Source: SCRA01 sp035533275
Lineage (GTDB): Bacteria > Vulcanimicrobiota > Vulcanimicrobiia > Vulcanimicrobiales > SCRA01
DNA length: 41,344 nucleotides
Assembly (NCBI GenBank): GCA_035533275.1
Contig: DATLUD010000033.1
Span: forward strand, 1 to 41,344
Direction of reading: 5' to 3'
Shown here one piece after another: positions 1 through 8,231 of the stretch (position 1 is its first letter; every line of letters starts with the position of its first letter). Below the pieces are notes generated by a model. That model ran no database searches, was not told the origin of the DNA, and saw only the letters and a program-made list of their open reading frames with translations. The position numbers were made by a program, and so were the translations under genes.

Positions 1-241
1 CGACCGCGGGGGGCTTCCCGTGCGAGTTGAGCGGCATGTCGAAGAGTCGATTGCGTCCCGCCGTGCCGCCCTGATCGCTGCGCTCGCACCCACACTCAGG
101 CGCTGCCCGACGTGCTTGCAGTCCCGATCCGCATAAGCGTCTCTTTTTTTGCGCCTGCTTTATGACACAGTAGTACTAAGGTGGAAGCGCTCGCCTCTTC
201 GCCGTATCCTTGCCTGCATGCCACGACGTCAGGAGGCAAGG
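1..241. other. Left-edge stretch without a confident gene
   Basis: This stretch precedes the MaoC gene. On the minus strand an ATG at 37 opens a frame running off the left edge (reads M-P-L-N-S-H-G-K-P-P-A-V, with G or C in every third position). It could be the first codons of a divergent gene, but there is no clear ribosome-binding site. On the plus strand an open frame from the edge to a TAA at 134-136 has weaker codon bias. A T-run lies at about 143-150. No convincing promoter was found. The stretch is probably a divergent intergenic region. Confidence 0.25.
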
Positions 242-745
242 ATGGCTATCAAATCCGGTTGGACCGGGCGCGTCTTCGAGGACTTCCAGGTGGGCGACGT
301 CTACCGCCATCCGTTGGGGCGCACGGTCACCGACGCCGACAACGTATGGTTCACGCTGCTTACCCTGAACACCAACCCGATCCACTTCGACAGCGTCTAC
401 GCGGCGGCGACGCAGTTCGGCCGCCGTCTGGTCGACTCCACGTTCACCTTGGCGCTGGTCACGGGCCAGAGCGTGAGCGATCTCTCGCAGAACGCGCTGG
501 CGAACCTGGGGTGGGACGAGGTGCGTCTGCCGCATCCCGTCTTCGAGGGCGACACGATCTACGCGTACTCCGAGGTATTGGAGGCGCGCGAGTCGCGTTC
601 GCGTCCGGACGTCGGGATCGTCAAAGTCCGCACCACGGGCGTGAACCAGGACGGAACGAAGGTGATCGAGTTCCTTCGCACCATCATGGTCTTCAGGCGC
701 GGGCACGTGCCGCCGCCGCCGCCGATGCCCACGGCGGGCTCCTAG
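242..745 (+). CDS. MaoC-like (hot-dog fold) acyl-CoA hydratase/dehydratase
   Basis: The 167-residue protein is a single-domain R-specific hydratase-type hot-dog protein. The start chosen is the ATG at 242, because AGGAGG lies just upstream (231-236) and homology begins there; the frame is open further upstream. The hydratase-2 signature region reads L-L-T-L-N-T-N-P-I-H-F-D, so the His of the usual D-x-N-P-x-H dyad is present while the usual Asp position is Asn. This is seen in some MaoC subfamilies and may mean a different substrate. The protein ends in a Pro-rich tail encoded by a CCG repeat. It sits 167 bp upstream of coxM on the same strand, so it may be co-expressed with the CO dehydrogenase genes, but no direct role in CO oxidation is known. 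The substrate cannot be named. Confidence 0.85.
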   Translation: MAIKSGWTGRVFEDFQVGDVYRHPLGRTVTDADNVWFTLLTLNTNPIHFDSVYAAATQFGRRLVDSTFTLALVTGQSVSDLSQNALANLGWDEVRLPHPVFEGDTIYAYSEVLEARESRSRPDVGIVKVRTTGVNQDGTKVIEFLRTIMVFRRGHVPPPPPMPTAGS

Positions 746-840
746 CGATCAGCGCTGGGGTTCTTCCGCACCCTGCTAGGGACCGCACCCTCGAGCTCGG
801 GCTTTGCGCCTGGGAAAAGAACGAGCGACAGGACGGTCGA

Positions 841-859
841 TACCGCAGGAGGTGCGGTA
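841..859 (+). promoter_or_regulatory. Perfect hairpin with GGAGG loop in the cox leader
   Basis: Seven-base arms TACCGCA and TGCGGTA flank the 5-base loop GGAGG. The loop is a free Shine-Dalgarno-like sequence, but no start codon follows at a proper distance: the next in-frame codons are GTG CGG TAA. It lies 54 bp before the coxM start. It could be an mRNA leader element or a protein-binding site; the role is unknown. Confidence 0.4.
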
Positions 860-912
860 ACGACCACGAACGGCGCGACTCGATCGAGCGCACGCGTGAG
901 GGAGGTCATCCC

Positions 913-1779
913 GTGATTTCAGCGGCATTCGAATACGCGGTCCCCAAGACGCTGGCGGAGGCGATCGCGCTCCTCCGCCGCGACCCGGGCGGCAAGATCC
1001 TGGCCGGCGGCCAAAGCCTGATTCCCATGATGAGATTTCGCTTGGCGGCGCCCAGCCTGCTGATCGACATCACGCGGATCCCCGAGCTGCATGTCATGCG
1101 CGAGGAAGACGGAGCCTTGCGCATCGGCGCGGCCGTGAGCCATGCGGAGATCGAGAACGCCGCGCTGATCGCGCAGCGCTACCCGTTGCTGGCGAGCACG
1201 GCGGCCGTCGTGGCCGATCCCGTGGTGCGCAACCGCGGGACGCTCTGCGGATCGCTCGTCCACGCCGATCCCGCCGGCGACTGGGGTGCGGCGCTGATCG
1301 CGGCGCGGGCCGAGGTGGTGATCGCCGGACCGGCGGGGGAGCGGCGGATGCCGCTCGAGGAGTTCCTGATCGACACGTTCACCACGGCGCTCGGCGAGGA
1401 CGAGGTCCTTGCGGCGGTGCGCGTGCCGACACCGGGGCCCCGCAGCGGGGGCAGCTACCTGAAGATCGAGCGCAAAGTCGGCGATTTCGCCACGGCCGCC
1501 GTGGGGGTGCAACTCACCTTGGACGCGCAGGGACGCGTGGAGCGTGCCGGCATCGGCCTCTGCGCCGCAGGGCCGGTCTCACTGCGCGCTGCCGCCGCCG
1601 AGCAGCGCCTGATCGGCAAGCCGCTCGACGACGCCGCGATCGCCTCCGCCGGCCAAGAGGCGGCGGCCGCCGCCGACCCGGCCGCCGACACGCGCGGCCC
1701 CGTCGACTTCAAGAAAGACATGTTCCGCGTGCTGACGGTTCGCGCGCTGCGTGCAGCGCGCGCCGCGATCGCAGGGTAG
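913..1779 (+). CDS. coxM: Aerobic CO dehydrogenase medium (FAD) subunit
   Basis: The 288-residue flavoprotein subunit passes electrons from the Fe-S subunit CoxS to the quinone pool or a carrier. The start is the GTG at 913, with GGAGG at 901-905 eight bases upstream; the open frame extends upstream but shows no family similarity. FAD-binding signatures are visible: A-G-G-Q-S-L-I-P at about 31-38 and the second motif G-T-L-C-G-S-L-V-H-A-D-P-A-G-D at roughly residues 112-126, both typical of the PCMH-type FAD domain. A CO dehydrogenase flavoprotein C-terminal domain follows. It is the first gene of a compact M-S-L-G-F-D-E operon, 10 bp ahead of coxS. Length is normal for the family. Assignment to CO dehydrogenase rather than another xanthine-oxidase-family enzyme rests on the neighbouring CoxL. 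Confidence 0.95.
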   Translation: MISAAFEYAVPKTLAEAIALLRRDPGGKILAGGQSLIPMMRFRLAAPSLLIDITRIPELHVMREEDGALRIGAAVSHAEIENAALIAQRYPLLASTAAVVADPVVRNRGTLCGSLVHADPAGDWGAALIAARAEVVIAGPAGERRMPLEEFLIDTFTTALGEDEVLAAVRVPTPGPRSGGSYLKIERKVGDFATAAVGVQLTLDAQGRVERAGIGLCAAGPVSLRAAAAEQRLIGKPLDDAAIASAGQEAAAAADPAADTRGPVDFKKDMFRVLTVRALRAARAAIAG

Positions 1780-1789
1780 GAGGGCGTAG

Positions 1790-2278
1790 GTGAGCTATCG
1801 GATCGAAGTCACCGTCAACGGCTTGCGCCACGCGCTGGACGTGGAACCGCGCCTGCCGCTGGTCTACTTCTTGCGGGAGACGCTCGGACTCACCGGCACG
1901 CACATCGGCTGCGATACCACCAGCTGCGGCGCGTGCACGGTGTTGCTCGACGGCAAGCCCGTCAAGAGCTGCACGGTCTTCGCCGTGCAGGCCGACGGTT
2001 GCGCCGTCGAGACCGTCGAGGGCTTGGCGAGCAACGGCGAGCTCCATCCGCTTCAGAAGGGGTTCTGGGAGAAGCACGGCTTGCAGTGCGGCTACTGCAC
2101 GCCCGGCATGCTGATGACCACCAAGGCCCTGCTCGCGCGAAATCCCAGCCCGAGCGACGATGAGATCCGCACGGCGATCTCCGGCAACATCTGCCGCTGC
2201 ACCGGGTACTTGAACATCGTGAAGGCCGTCCAGGAAGCCGCCGCGGAGATCGCGGGGGCAAACGCACCCGTCGAGTAG
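1790..2278 (+). CDS. coxS: Aerobic CO dehydrogenase small [2Fe-2S] subunit
   Basis: The 162-residue subunit carries two [2Fe-2S] clusters between the Mo-Cu site and FAD. It starts at GTG 1790 after AGGAGGG. The plant-type ferredoxin cluster is bound by Cys41, Cys46, Cys49 and Cys61 (G-C-D-T-T-S-C-G-A-C). The helical C-terminal domain supplies Cys100, Cys103, Cys135 and Cys137 (Q-C-G-Y-C and I-C-R-C-T-G-Y). All eight ligands are present. The gene lies between coxM and coxL with short gaps, as in characterised form I operons. Confidence 0.97.
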   Translation: MSYRIEVTVNGLRHALDVEPRLPLVYFLRETLGLTGTHIGCDTTSCGACTVLLDGKPVKSCTVFAVQADGCAVETVEGLASNGELHPLQKGFWEKHGLQCGYCTPGMLMTTKALLARNPSPSDDEIRTAISGNICRCTGYLNIVKAVQEAAAEIAGANAPVE

Positions 2279-2298
2279 CTCGAGGAGACGAGAAGCAC

Positions 2299-4653
2299 AT
2301 GGCGACCGAAGCTCCTTCGCAACCCGTTCTCGGCCAGGCGCTCAAGCGGAAGGAAGACCCGCGCTTCATCCAGGGGCAAGGGCGCTACTTGGACGACATC
2401 CGGCTGCCGGCGATGGTCTACATGGCCATCGTCCGCAGTCCATACGCGCACGCGCGCATCCGCTCCATCGAGAAGAAGGCGGCCCTCGAGATCCCCGGCG
2501 TCCTGGCGGTGATCACCGGCGAGGACCTGGCGGGGCTGGGCCTGCACTGGATGCCCACGCTCGCCGGCGACAAGCAGATGGTCCTGGCCACCGAGAAGGT
2601 CCTCTTCCAATACCAGGAAGTGGCCGCCGTGGTGGCCGAGAGCCGCGAGGCCGCTTACGACGGCGCCGCGGCCGTCGAGGTGGAATACGACGCGCTGCCG
2701 GTGCTGGTGGACGCGAAGAAGGCCCTCGATCCCGAGGCGCCGCTGCTGCGCGAGGACCGCGAGAAGAAGAGCAACCACATCTGGCACTGGGAGTCCGGCG
2801 ACGCCAAAGCGACGGCGGATGCCATGGCCAAGGCCGAGGTGGTCGTCAAGCAGGACGTCTACTTCCCGCGCTGCCACGCGTCACCGCTGGAGACATGCGG
2901 CTGCATCGCCGAGATGAACAAGGCGACCGGGCGGCTCACGCTCTACGTGACCTCGCAGGCGCCGCACGTCTATCGGACGGTGCTCGCGCTGGTGGCGAAG
3001 CTGCCCGAGCACATGATCCGCGTGGTCTCGCCGGACATCGGCGGCGGGTTCGGCGCGAAGGTCGGCGTCTATCCGGGCTACGTGGTCGCGGTGGTCGCCT
3101 CGATCGTCACGGGGCGCCCGGTGAAGTGGGTCGAGACCCGGACCGAGCACTTGGCCAGCACCGCGTTCGCGCGCGACTACCACATGTCGGTGGAGCTCGG
3201 CGCGACGAAGGAAGGCCGCGTCCAGGCCTTGCGCGTGCATACGCTGGCCGACCACGGCGCCTTCGACTCGCAGGCGAATCCCACGAAGTGGCCGGCGGGT
3301 CTCTTCAACATCTGCACGGGCTCCTACGACTTCGCCAACGCCTTCGTGGACGTGGATGCGGTCTACACCAACAAGCCGCCCGGCGGCGTATCCTACCGAT
3401 GCTCGTTCCGCGTGACGGAGGCGTCGTATCTGGTCGAGCGGGCGATGGACGTGCTGGCGGCGGAGCTGAAGGCGGATCCCGCGGAGCTGCGCCGGAAGAA
3501 CTTCATCCCGGCGGACAGCTTTCCGTACACCACGCCGCTGGGCTGGACCTACGACAGCGGCAACTATCAGGCCAATCTCGACAAGGCGCTGGAGAAGATC
3601 GGCTACGCGGAGCTGCGCCGAGAGCAGGCGGAGCGCCGCAAGCGCGGCGAGCTGATGGGGATCGGCATCTCGACGTTCACCGAGATCGTCGGCGCCGGGC
3701 CGAGCGCCCAGTTCGACATCCTCGGCTTGAAGATGTTCGACAGCGCGGAGATTCGCGTCCATCCCACGGGCAAGGCGCTGGCGCGCTTCGGCGTGCGCCA
3801 TCAGGGCCAAGGGCACGAGACCACGTTCGCCCAGATCGTGGCCAGCGAGCTGGGGCTCACAGCCGCGGACGTGCTCGTCGAGGAAGGCGACACGGATACG
3901 GCGCCCTATGGACTGGGCACCTACGGCAGCCGGAGCACGCCGGTGGCCGGCGGGGCCGCGGCGCTCTGCGCGCGGCGCATCCGGGAGAAGGCCAAGAAGA
4001 TCGCCGCGCACCTGTTGGAGTGCGGCGAGCACGACGTCGAGTGGGCCGAGGGCAAGTTCCGCGTGAGCGGCGCCCCTGAGCGCTCCGTGACGATGCAGGA
4101 CTGCGCCTTCGCGGCGTACACCAACTTGCCGCCCGGCTTGGAGCCCGGTCTCGAGGCGACCTATTACTACGATCCGCCGAACTTCACGTTCCCCTTCGGG
4201 ACCTACATCGCCGTCGTCGACATCGATCCCGGCACCGGCGAGGTGAAGGTGCGGCGCTTCCTGGCGGTCGACGACTGCGGCACGATCATCAACCCGATGA
4301 TCGTCGACGGCCAGATCCACGGCGGTCTCACCGAAGGGTTCGCGATCGCGTTCATGCAGGAGATCCCCTACGACGCCGAGGGGAACTGCCTGGCGAGCAA
4401 CTTCACGGAGTACCTGGTGCCGACGGCCGTCGAGACGCCGCGCTGGGAGACCGACCGCACGACCACGCCTTCGCCGCACCATCCGATCGGTGCGAAGGGC
4501 GTCGGCGAGTCGCCGAACGTCGGCTCGCCGGCCGCGTTCGTCAACGCCGTGGTCGACGCGCTATCGCACTTTGGGGTTCGGCACGTCGACATGCCGCTCA
4601 CCCGCGACAAGATATGGAGGATCCTGCGGCAGCACGGCGTCGACGGCGCCTGA
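2299..4653 (+). CDS. coxL: Form I aerobic CO dehydrogenase large (Mo-Cu) subunit
   Basis: The 784-residue catalytic subunit binds molybdopterin cytosine dinucleotide and, in form I enzymes, the Mo-S-Cu centre that oxidises CO to CO2. The active-site loop reads S-Y-R-C-S-F-R with Cys368 (codon 3400-3402). This matches the form I signature A-Y-R-C-S-F-R except for Ala to Ser in the first position, and it differs from the form II motif A-Y-R-G-A-G-R. The G-G-G-F-G-A-K cofactor loop is present, and the catalytic Glu lies in G-V-G-E-S-P (Glu737). A GAGGAGA Shine-Dalgarno precedes the ATG. Length is slightly below the roughly 800 residues usual for form I. The downstream maturation genes coxG, F, D and E support a true CO dehydrogenase. 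Confidence 0.95.
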   Translation: MATEAPSQPVLGQALKRKEDPRFIQGQGRYLDDIRLPAMVYMAIVRSPYAHARIRSIEKKAALEIPGVLAVITGEDLAGLGLHWMPTLAGDKQMVLATEKVLFQYQEVAAVVAESREAAYDGAAAVEVEYDALPVLVDAKKALDPEAPLLREDREKKSNHIWHWESGDAKATADAMAKAEVVVKQDVYFPRCHASPLETCGCIAEMNKATGRLTLYVTSQAPHVYRTVLALVAKLPEHMIRVVSPDIGGGFGAKVGVYPGYVVAVVASIVTGRPVKWVETRTEHLASTAFARDYHMSVELGATKEGRVQALRVHTLADHGAFDSQANPTKWPAGLFNICTGSYDFANAFVDVDAVYTNKPPGGVSYRCSFRVTEASYLVERAMDVLAAELKADPAELRRKNFIPADSFPYTTPLGWTYDSGNYQANLDKALEKIGYAELRREQAERRKRGELMGIGISTFTEIVGAGPSAQFDILGLKMFDSAEIRVHPTGKALARFGVRHQGQGHETTFAQIVASELGLTAADVLVEEGDTDTAPYGLGTYGSRSTPVAGGAAALCARRIREKAKKIAAHLLECGEHDVEWAEGKFRVSGAPERSVTMQDCAFAAYTNLPPGLEPGLEATYYYDPPNFTFPFGTYIAVVDIDPGTGEVKVRRFLAVDDCGTIINPMIVDGQIHGGLTEGFAIAFMQEIPYDAEGNCLASNFTEYLVPTAVETPRWETDRTTTPSPHHPIGAKGVGESPNVGSPAAFVNAVVDALSHFGVRHVDMPLTRDKIWRILRQHGVDGA

Positions 4654-4671
4654 TCGCCCGGGGCGGCAACG

Positions 4672-5130
4672 ATGAAGATCGAGATGAACGGCGTGGAGCG
4701 CGTGAGCGTGACGCCCGCGCAGGCGCTGGCGTTCGTGAGCGATCCCAAGCGCGTGGGGACGTGCATGCCCGATTTGGAGAACCTGCAGGTCTCCGATGAG
4801 CGTCACTTCGTGGCCACGGTGAGGGTGGGCGTGGGCCCGGTCAAGGGGCGCCTCAAGATGGAGGTGGAGCTCACCTCGGATCCCTCGAAGCCCGAGGAGC
4901 TCCAGATGGCCGCGAAAGGCAGCGGGATGGGGAGCGGGATGAACCTCAACAGCCGCGTGCGCGTGACCTCCGCCGGCGACGGCGCCTCGGAGCTTCATTG
5001 GACGGCCGACGCGGCCGTGAGCGGTCCGCTGGCCTCCGTGGGCGGGCGCTTGCTGGAGGCGCAGGCGAAGAAGACCACGGAGCGGATGTTCGCCGCGATC
5101 CGCGAGGCGTTGGGGTCGAGCTCGCCATGA
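4672..5130 (+). CDS. coxG: CoxG-type SRPBCC protein
   Basis: The 152-residue protein belongs to the START/SRPBCC superfamily CoxG group (CO dehydrogenase subunit G). It opens M-K-I-E-M-N-G and contains the typical P-A-Q-A-L-A-F-V-S-D-P and G-P-V-K-G-R-L-K segments of the lipid- or quinone-binding cavity domain. CoxG proteins are implicated in membrane association of CO dehydrogenase and electron hand-off to quinone. Several homologues have a C-terminal extension with a membrane helix; this one ends right after the domain and has none. It starts 18 bp after coxL and overlaps coxF by 4 bp (ATGA), so it belongs to the same transcript. Confidence 0.92.
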   Translation: MKIEMNGVERVSVTPAQALAFVSDPKRVGTCMPDLENLQVSDERHFVATVRVGVGPVKGRLKMEVELTSDPSKPEELQMAAKGSGMGSGMNLNSRVRVTSAGDGASELHWTADAAVSGPLASVGGRLLEAQAKKTTERMFAAIREALGSSSP

Positions 5131-6083
5131 TCGACGCGCGCCTGGCCGAGCCGCGCCTGGCGGAGCTCTCGCGCGAGCTGACCGAGGCCGGCGTCCCCTT
5201 CGCGCTGGCGACGGTGGTCTATCGCAAGGCTCCCGTCTCCTCGCATGTGGGAGACAAGGCGATCGTGACCGGCGACGGCCGGCTGTTCGGTTGGATCGGC
5301 GGAAGCTGCTCGCAGCCGATCGTGCGGCGCGAGGCGCTCGCGGTCATCGCCAGCGGGAAGCCCAAGCTGCTGCGCCTCGCCATCGATGGCGACGAGGCCG
5401 GCGAGACGGGCGAGGCCGTGGCCACCGTTCCGATGGCATGTCCCAGCGGCGGCGAGGTCTCGATCTACATCGAGCCGCACGTGACCGCGCCGCTGGTGGT
5501 TGCCATCGGCGACACGCCGGTCGTCCGCGCGCTCGCGCGCCTGGCCCCCGTGCTCGACTTCGAGGTCACCGTCGTCGGCGCCGAGACGCCGGACCTCGCG
5601 TCGCTCGAGTTCGCCCCAACGGCCTTCGTGGTGGTGGCCTCCGCCGGGCACTACGACGACGAGGCGCTGCTCGCGGCTCTGCGCTCGTCGGTGCGTTACG
5701 TGGCGCTCGTGGCCAGCCGCCGCCGCGCGGCGACCGTGCTCGAGGTGCTGGCTTCCTACGGCGTGCCACGCGAAGACCTCGACCGCATTCACACTCCCGC
5801 AGGGCTCGATCTGGGGGCGGTGAGCCAGGAAGAGATCGCCCTGAGCATCCTGGCCGAGATCGTCCAAGCGTACCGCTCGCCGCAACGCGAGATGATGGAG
5901 CATGCCGGAGACGTGCGCGAGGAGCGTGCGCCGGAGACCGCTCGCGACCCCGTCTGCGGCATGGACGTGGAGATCGAGGGGGCTCGCCACCGTGCCGAGC
6001 ACGGGGGTGAAGTCTACTACTTCTGCTGCCCCCACTGCCGGATGAGCTTCGTCAAGGAGCCCGAGCGGTATCTCGCCGGGTGA
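5127..6083 (+). CDS. coxF: XdhC/CoxF-family maturation protein with C-terminal YHS domain
   Basis: The 318-residue protein has an N-terminal XdhC/CoxI domain (roughly 1-90, with G-G-S-C-S at 58-62) and a Rossmann-like XdhC C-terminal domain (roughly 115-250). Such proteins bind the Mo cofactor and help insert or sulfurate it. In Oligotropha, CoxF is needed for Cu insertion into CO dehydrogenase. Unusually, residues 273-318 form a YHS domain: D-P-V-C-G-M at 274-279 and Y-Y-F-C-C-P-H-C at 297-304, ending F-x-x-x-P-E-R-Y. YHS domains are thought to bind metals and occur on Cu ATPases and oxygenases. The fusion therefore suggests a metal-handling module for Cu delivery; this is inference. It overlaps coxG and coxD by 4 bp each. 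Confidence 0.85.
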   Translation: MIDARLAEPRLAELSRELTEAGVPFALATVVYRKAPVSSHVGDKAIVTGDGRLFGWIGGSCSQPIVRREALAVIASGKPKLLRLAIDGDEAGETGEAVATVPMACPSGGEVSIYIEPHVTAPLVVAIGDTPVVRALARLAPVLDFEVTVVGAETPDLASLEFAPTAFVVVASAGHYDDEALLAALRSSVRYVALVASRRRAATVLEVLASYGVPREDLDRIHTPAGLDLGAVSQEEIALSILAEIVQAYRSPQREMMEHAGDVREERAPETARDPVCGMDVEIEGARHRAEHGGEVYYFCCPHCRMSFVKEPERYLAG

Positions 6084-6961
6084 GCATCCCGTTCGATCGC
6101 GTCGAGGACGTCCAGTCGCGGCTTGCCGAGGCCGGCTACGTGGCCGACGACGGCTTGGCCTCCGCCGTCTTCCTGGCGTGCGCCCTGCCCCAACCGCTCC
6201 TGCTGGAAGGCGAGCCGGGGGTGGGAAAGACGGAGCTCGCGCGGGCGCTGGCCGCGGGCCTGGAGACGTCGTTCATCCGTCTCCAATGCTACGAAGGCAT
6301 CGAGAGCCGCGAAGCCCTCTACGAGTGGAACTATCTCCAGCAGCTGCTGGAGATTCGGAGCCGCGAGACGCCGCGGTCCGACGACGCGGCTCTGGAGACC
6401 AATCTCTTCACGTGGCGCTTTCTTCAGCCGCGCCCCCTGCTGCGCGCGCTCCTGGAGAGCGACGAGCGTCCGGTGGTGCTGCTGATCGACGAGATCGACC
6501 GCGCCGACGAGGCCTTCGAGGCCTTCCTGCTGGAGTTTCTCTCGGATTTCGCGATCACCATTCCCGAGATCGGCAGCGTGCGCGCTCGCGTTCCTCCGGT
6601 GGTGGTGATCACCTCCAACCGCACCCGCGAGCTGCACGACGCCCTGAAGCGCCGTTGCCTCTTCCACTGGGTGGAGTATCCGACGTTGGAGCAGGAGCTG
6701 ATCATCGTGCGCCTGCGCGCGCCGGAGGTGCCCGCGGATTTGGCGGGCGCCGTGGCCACGGCCGTGCGCAAGCTGCGCGCCCTCGATCTGCAGAAGCCCC
6801 CCGGCGTGGCCGAGAGCATCGCGTGGGCGCGAGCCGTCCGCATGCTGGGACATCGAGAGCTCACGCTCGAAGCGGTCGAGCGGACGTTGGGCACGGCCAT
6901 CAAGAACCGCGACGATTGGGAGCGCGCCGTCGATGCCCGGGACGCCTGGCTGGCGAGCTGA
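6080..6961 (+). CDS. coxD: MoxR-type AAA+ ATPase, CO dehydrogenase maturation
   Basis: The 293-residue AAA+ protein has Walker A G-E-P-G-V-G-K-T at about 44-51 and Walker B V-V-L-L-I-D-E-I-D at 132-140. Sensor and Arg-finger regions follow (I-T-S-N-R-T-R-E-L-H-D-A-L-K-R-R). CoxD of Oligotropha is the ATPase required for sulfuration of the Mo centre and works with the von Willebrand-type protein CoxE. The start is a GTG that overlaps the coxF stop (GTGA). The 3' end overlaps the presumed coxE start by 29 bp, showing tight coupling of the pair. Confidence 0.93.
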   Translation: MSIPFDRVEDVQSRLAEAGYVADDGLASAVFLACALPQPLLLEGEPGVGKTELARALAAGLETSFIRLQCYEGIESREALYEWNYLQQLLEIRSRETPRSDDAALETNLFTWRFLQPRPLLRALLESDERPVVLLIDEIDRADEAFEAFLLEFLSDFAITIPEIGSVRARVPPVVVITSNRTRELHDALKRRCLFHWVEYPTLEQELIIVRLRAPEVPADLAGAVATAVRKLRALDLQKPPGVAESIAWARAVRMLGHRELTLEAVERTLGTAIKNRDDWERAVDARDAWLAS

Positions 6962-8231
6962 TCCGCGCGACGTGGAAGGCAGCTGCGTGCGCTTCGCGCG
7001 GCTGCTGCGCGCGCGCGGCGTGCGCGTGGGGCCGGACCAGGCGGCGCGCTGGCTCCGCTCTCTGGCGCTCTTGACGTGCCGCCGTCCCCAGGACCTCTAT
7101 TGGTCCGGACGCGCGAACCTGCTCACCTCGCCGGCGCAATTCGAGACGTACGACGCGCTCTTTCGCTCCTTTTGGATCACGCTCGACCATCCAGCGCTCG
7201 ACGCGAACGACGCGCGCGAGACGCGCGGCGTGCCGCAGGGAGAGCAGCGGCGCGCGGCCTCGAGCGAGCTGGAGCCCGGCGAGAACGCCGCTTCGCGCCG
7301 TCCGGGCGGCGAGAGCGCTGCTCCCGGTCGAGGCTTGCCGGGCATGGAGGCTTGGGCTCGCACGCAGACGGCGCACGAGCACGGCGGCACGAGCGAGGAC
7401 GCGCGCGACGAGCAGGAGTCTGAGGCGGCACGCGGGCTCTACAGCCCGCTCGAGATGCTGCGCGAGAAGGACTTCGCGGCCTTCACTCCCGCTGACGCGG
7501 CGGCGCTGCGCGGACTGCTGGAGCGGGATGCGTGGTGGGAGGCGCGCATGGCGTCACGGCGGACGCGCCCCGCGCCGCGCGGGCGCCGCCTGGACCTGCG
7601 CGCGACGCTGGCCTCCAGCGCCCGCACCGGCGGCGATCCGTTGTCCGTGCGGAGACGCAGCAGGCGAACGGCATGGCGCAAGTGGATCTTCCTCTGCGAC
7701 GTCTCGGCCTCGATGGCCCCGTACACGGAGGGACTGCTGCAGTCTCTGCACGTGGTCGCCGCGCGGCGGCCGCGCACGGAAGTCTTCCTGTTCGGCACGC
7801 GTCTCACGCGGGTCACGCCGCAGCTCCGCCGGTGCCGCTCGCAGGACGTGGGCGCGTACGTCGCCGGGGTGCGCGATTGGCACGGAGGAACGCGGCTGGG
7901 CGGCGCACTCGAAGGATTTCTGCGCCAATACGGGCGGCGCGGCATGGCGCACGGCGCGGTGGTGTTCGTGCTCTCCGACGGTTTGGATCAGGGCGAAGCC
8001 GGCCACGTGGAGGCCGCGATGCGCAGCCTGGCGCGGCTCGCGCATCGCATCGTGTGGATCAATCCGCTGAAGAAGTCCCCGCGGTACGAGCCGCTGGCGC
8101 GCGGAATGGCGGAGGCGCTGCCGTACGTGAGCGACTTCGCCTCCGGTCACAGCCTTGGCGCGCTCTCCGAGGTGCTGGCGCGCACGAGCCGCTTGGACGC
8201 GCCTGGGGCGATCCTCAGACGCGCTCGATGA
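6933..8231 (+). CDS. coxE: CoxE, von Willebrand factor A-domain maturation protein
   Basis: The protein is 432 residues if started at ATG 6933; a GTG at 6972 inside the frame is an alternative. The C-terminal half is a VWA (CoxE-type) domain with a MIDAS motif D-V-S-A-S beginning at Asp256 and further metal residues around D-W-H-G-G-T-R and V-L-S-D-G-L-D. The middle (about 100-165) is a low-complexity, Glu/Ala/Gly/Arg-rich linker. CoxE pairs with the AAA+ protein CoxD and is needed for Cu insertion in characterised systems. This is the last cox gene. Its 3' end overlaps the convergent thiolase gene by 17 bp, so no terminator lies between them. Confidence 0.92.
   Translation: MPGTPGWRADPRDVEGSCVRFARLLRARGVRVGPDQAARWLRSLALLTCRRPQDLYWSGRANLLTSPAQFETYDALFRSFWITLDHPALDANDARETRGVPQGEQRRAASSELEPGENAASRRPGGESAAPGRGLPGMEAWARTQTAHEHGGTSEDARDEQESEAARGLYSPLEMLREKDFAAFTPADAAALRGLLERDAWWEARMASRRTRPAPRGRRLDLRATLASSARTGGDPLSVRRRSRRTAWRKWIFLCDVSASMAPYTEGLLQSLHVVAARRPRTEVFLFGTRLTRVTPQLRRCRSQDVGAYVAGVRDWHGGTRLGGALEGFLRQYGRRGMAHGAVVFVLSDGLDQGEAGHVEAAMRSLARLAHRIVWINPLKKSPRYEPLARGMAEALPYVSDFASGHSLGALSEVLARTSRLDAPGAILRRAR

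Noticed and set aside
705..725. CCG repeat at the end of the MaoC gene as a microsatellite or regulatory repeat
   Set aside because: It simply encodes the Pro-rich tail and is short.
181..912. N-terminal extension of coxM upstream to 181
   Set aside because: It overlaps the MaoC gene in another frame and lacks homology. GTG 913 has a strong ribosome-binding site at the family start.
2881..4482. A 533-codon open frame antisense to coxL
   Set aside because: It lies wholly inside coxL, has no family features, and arises from the high GC content with few stop codons.
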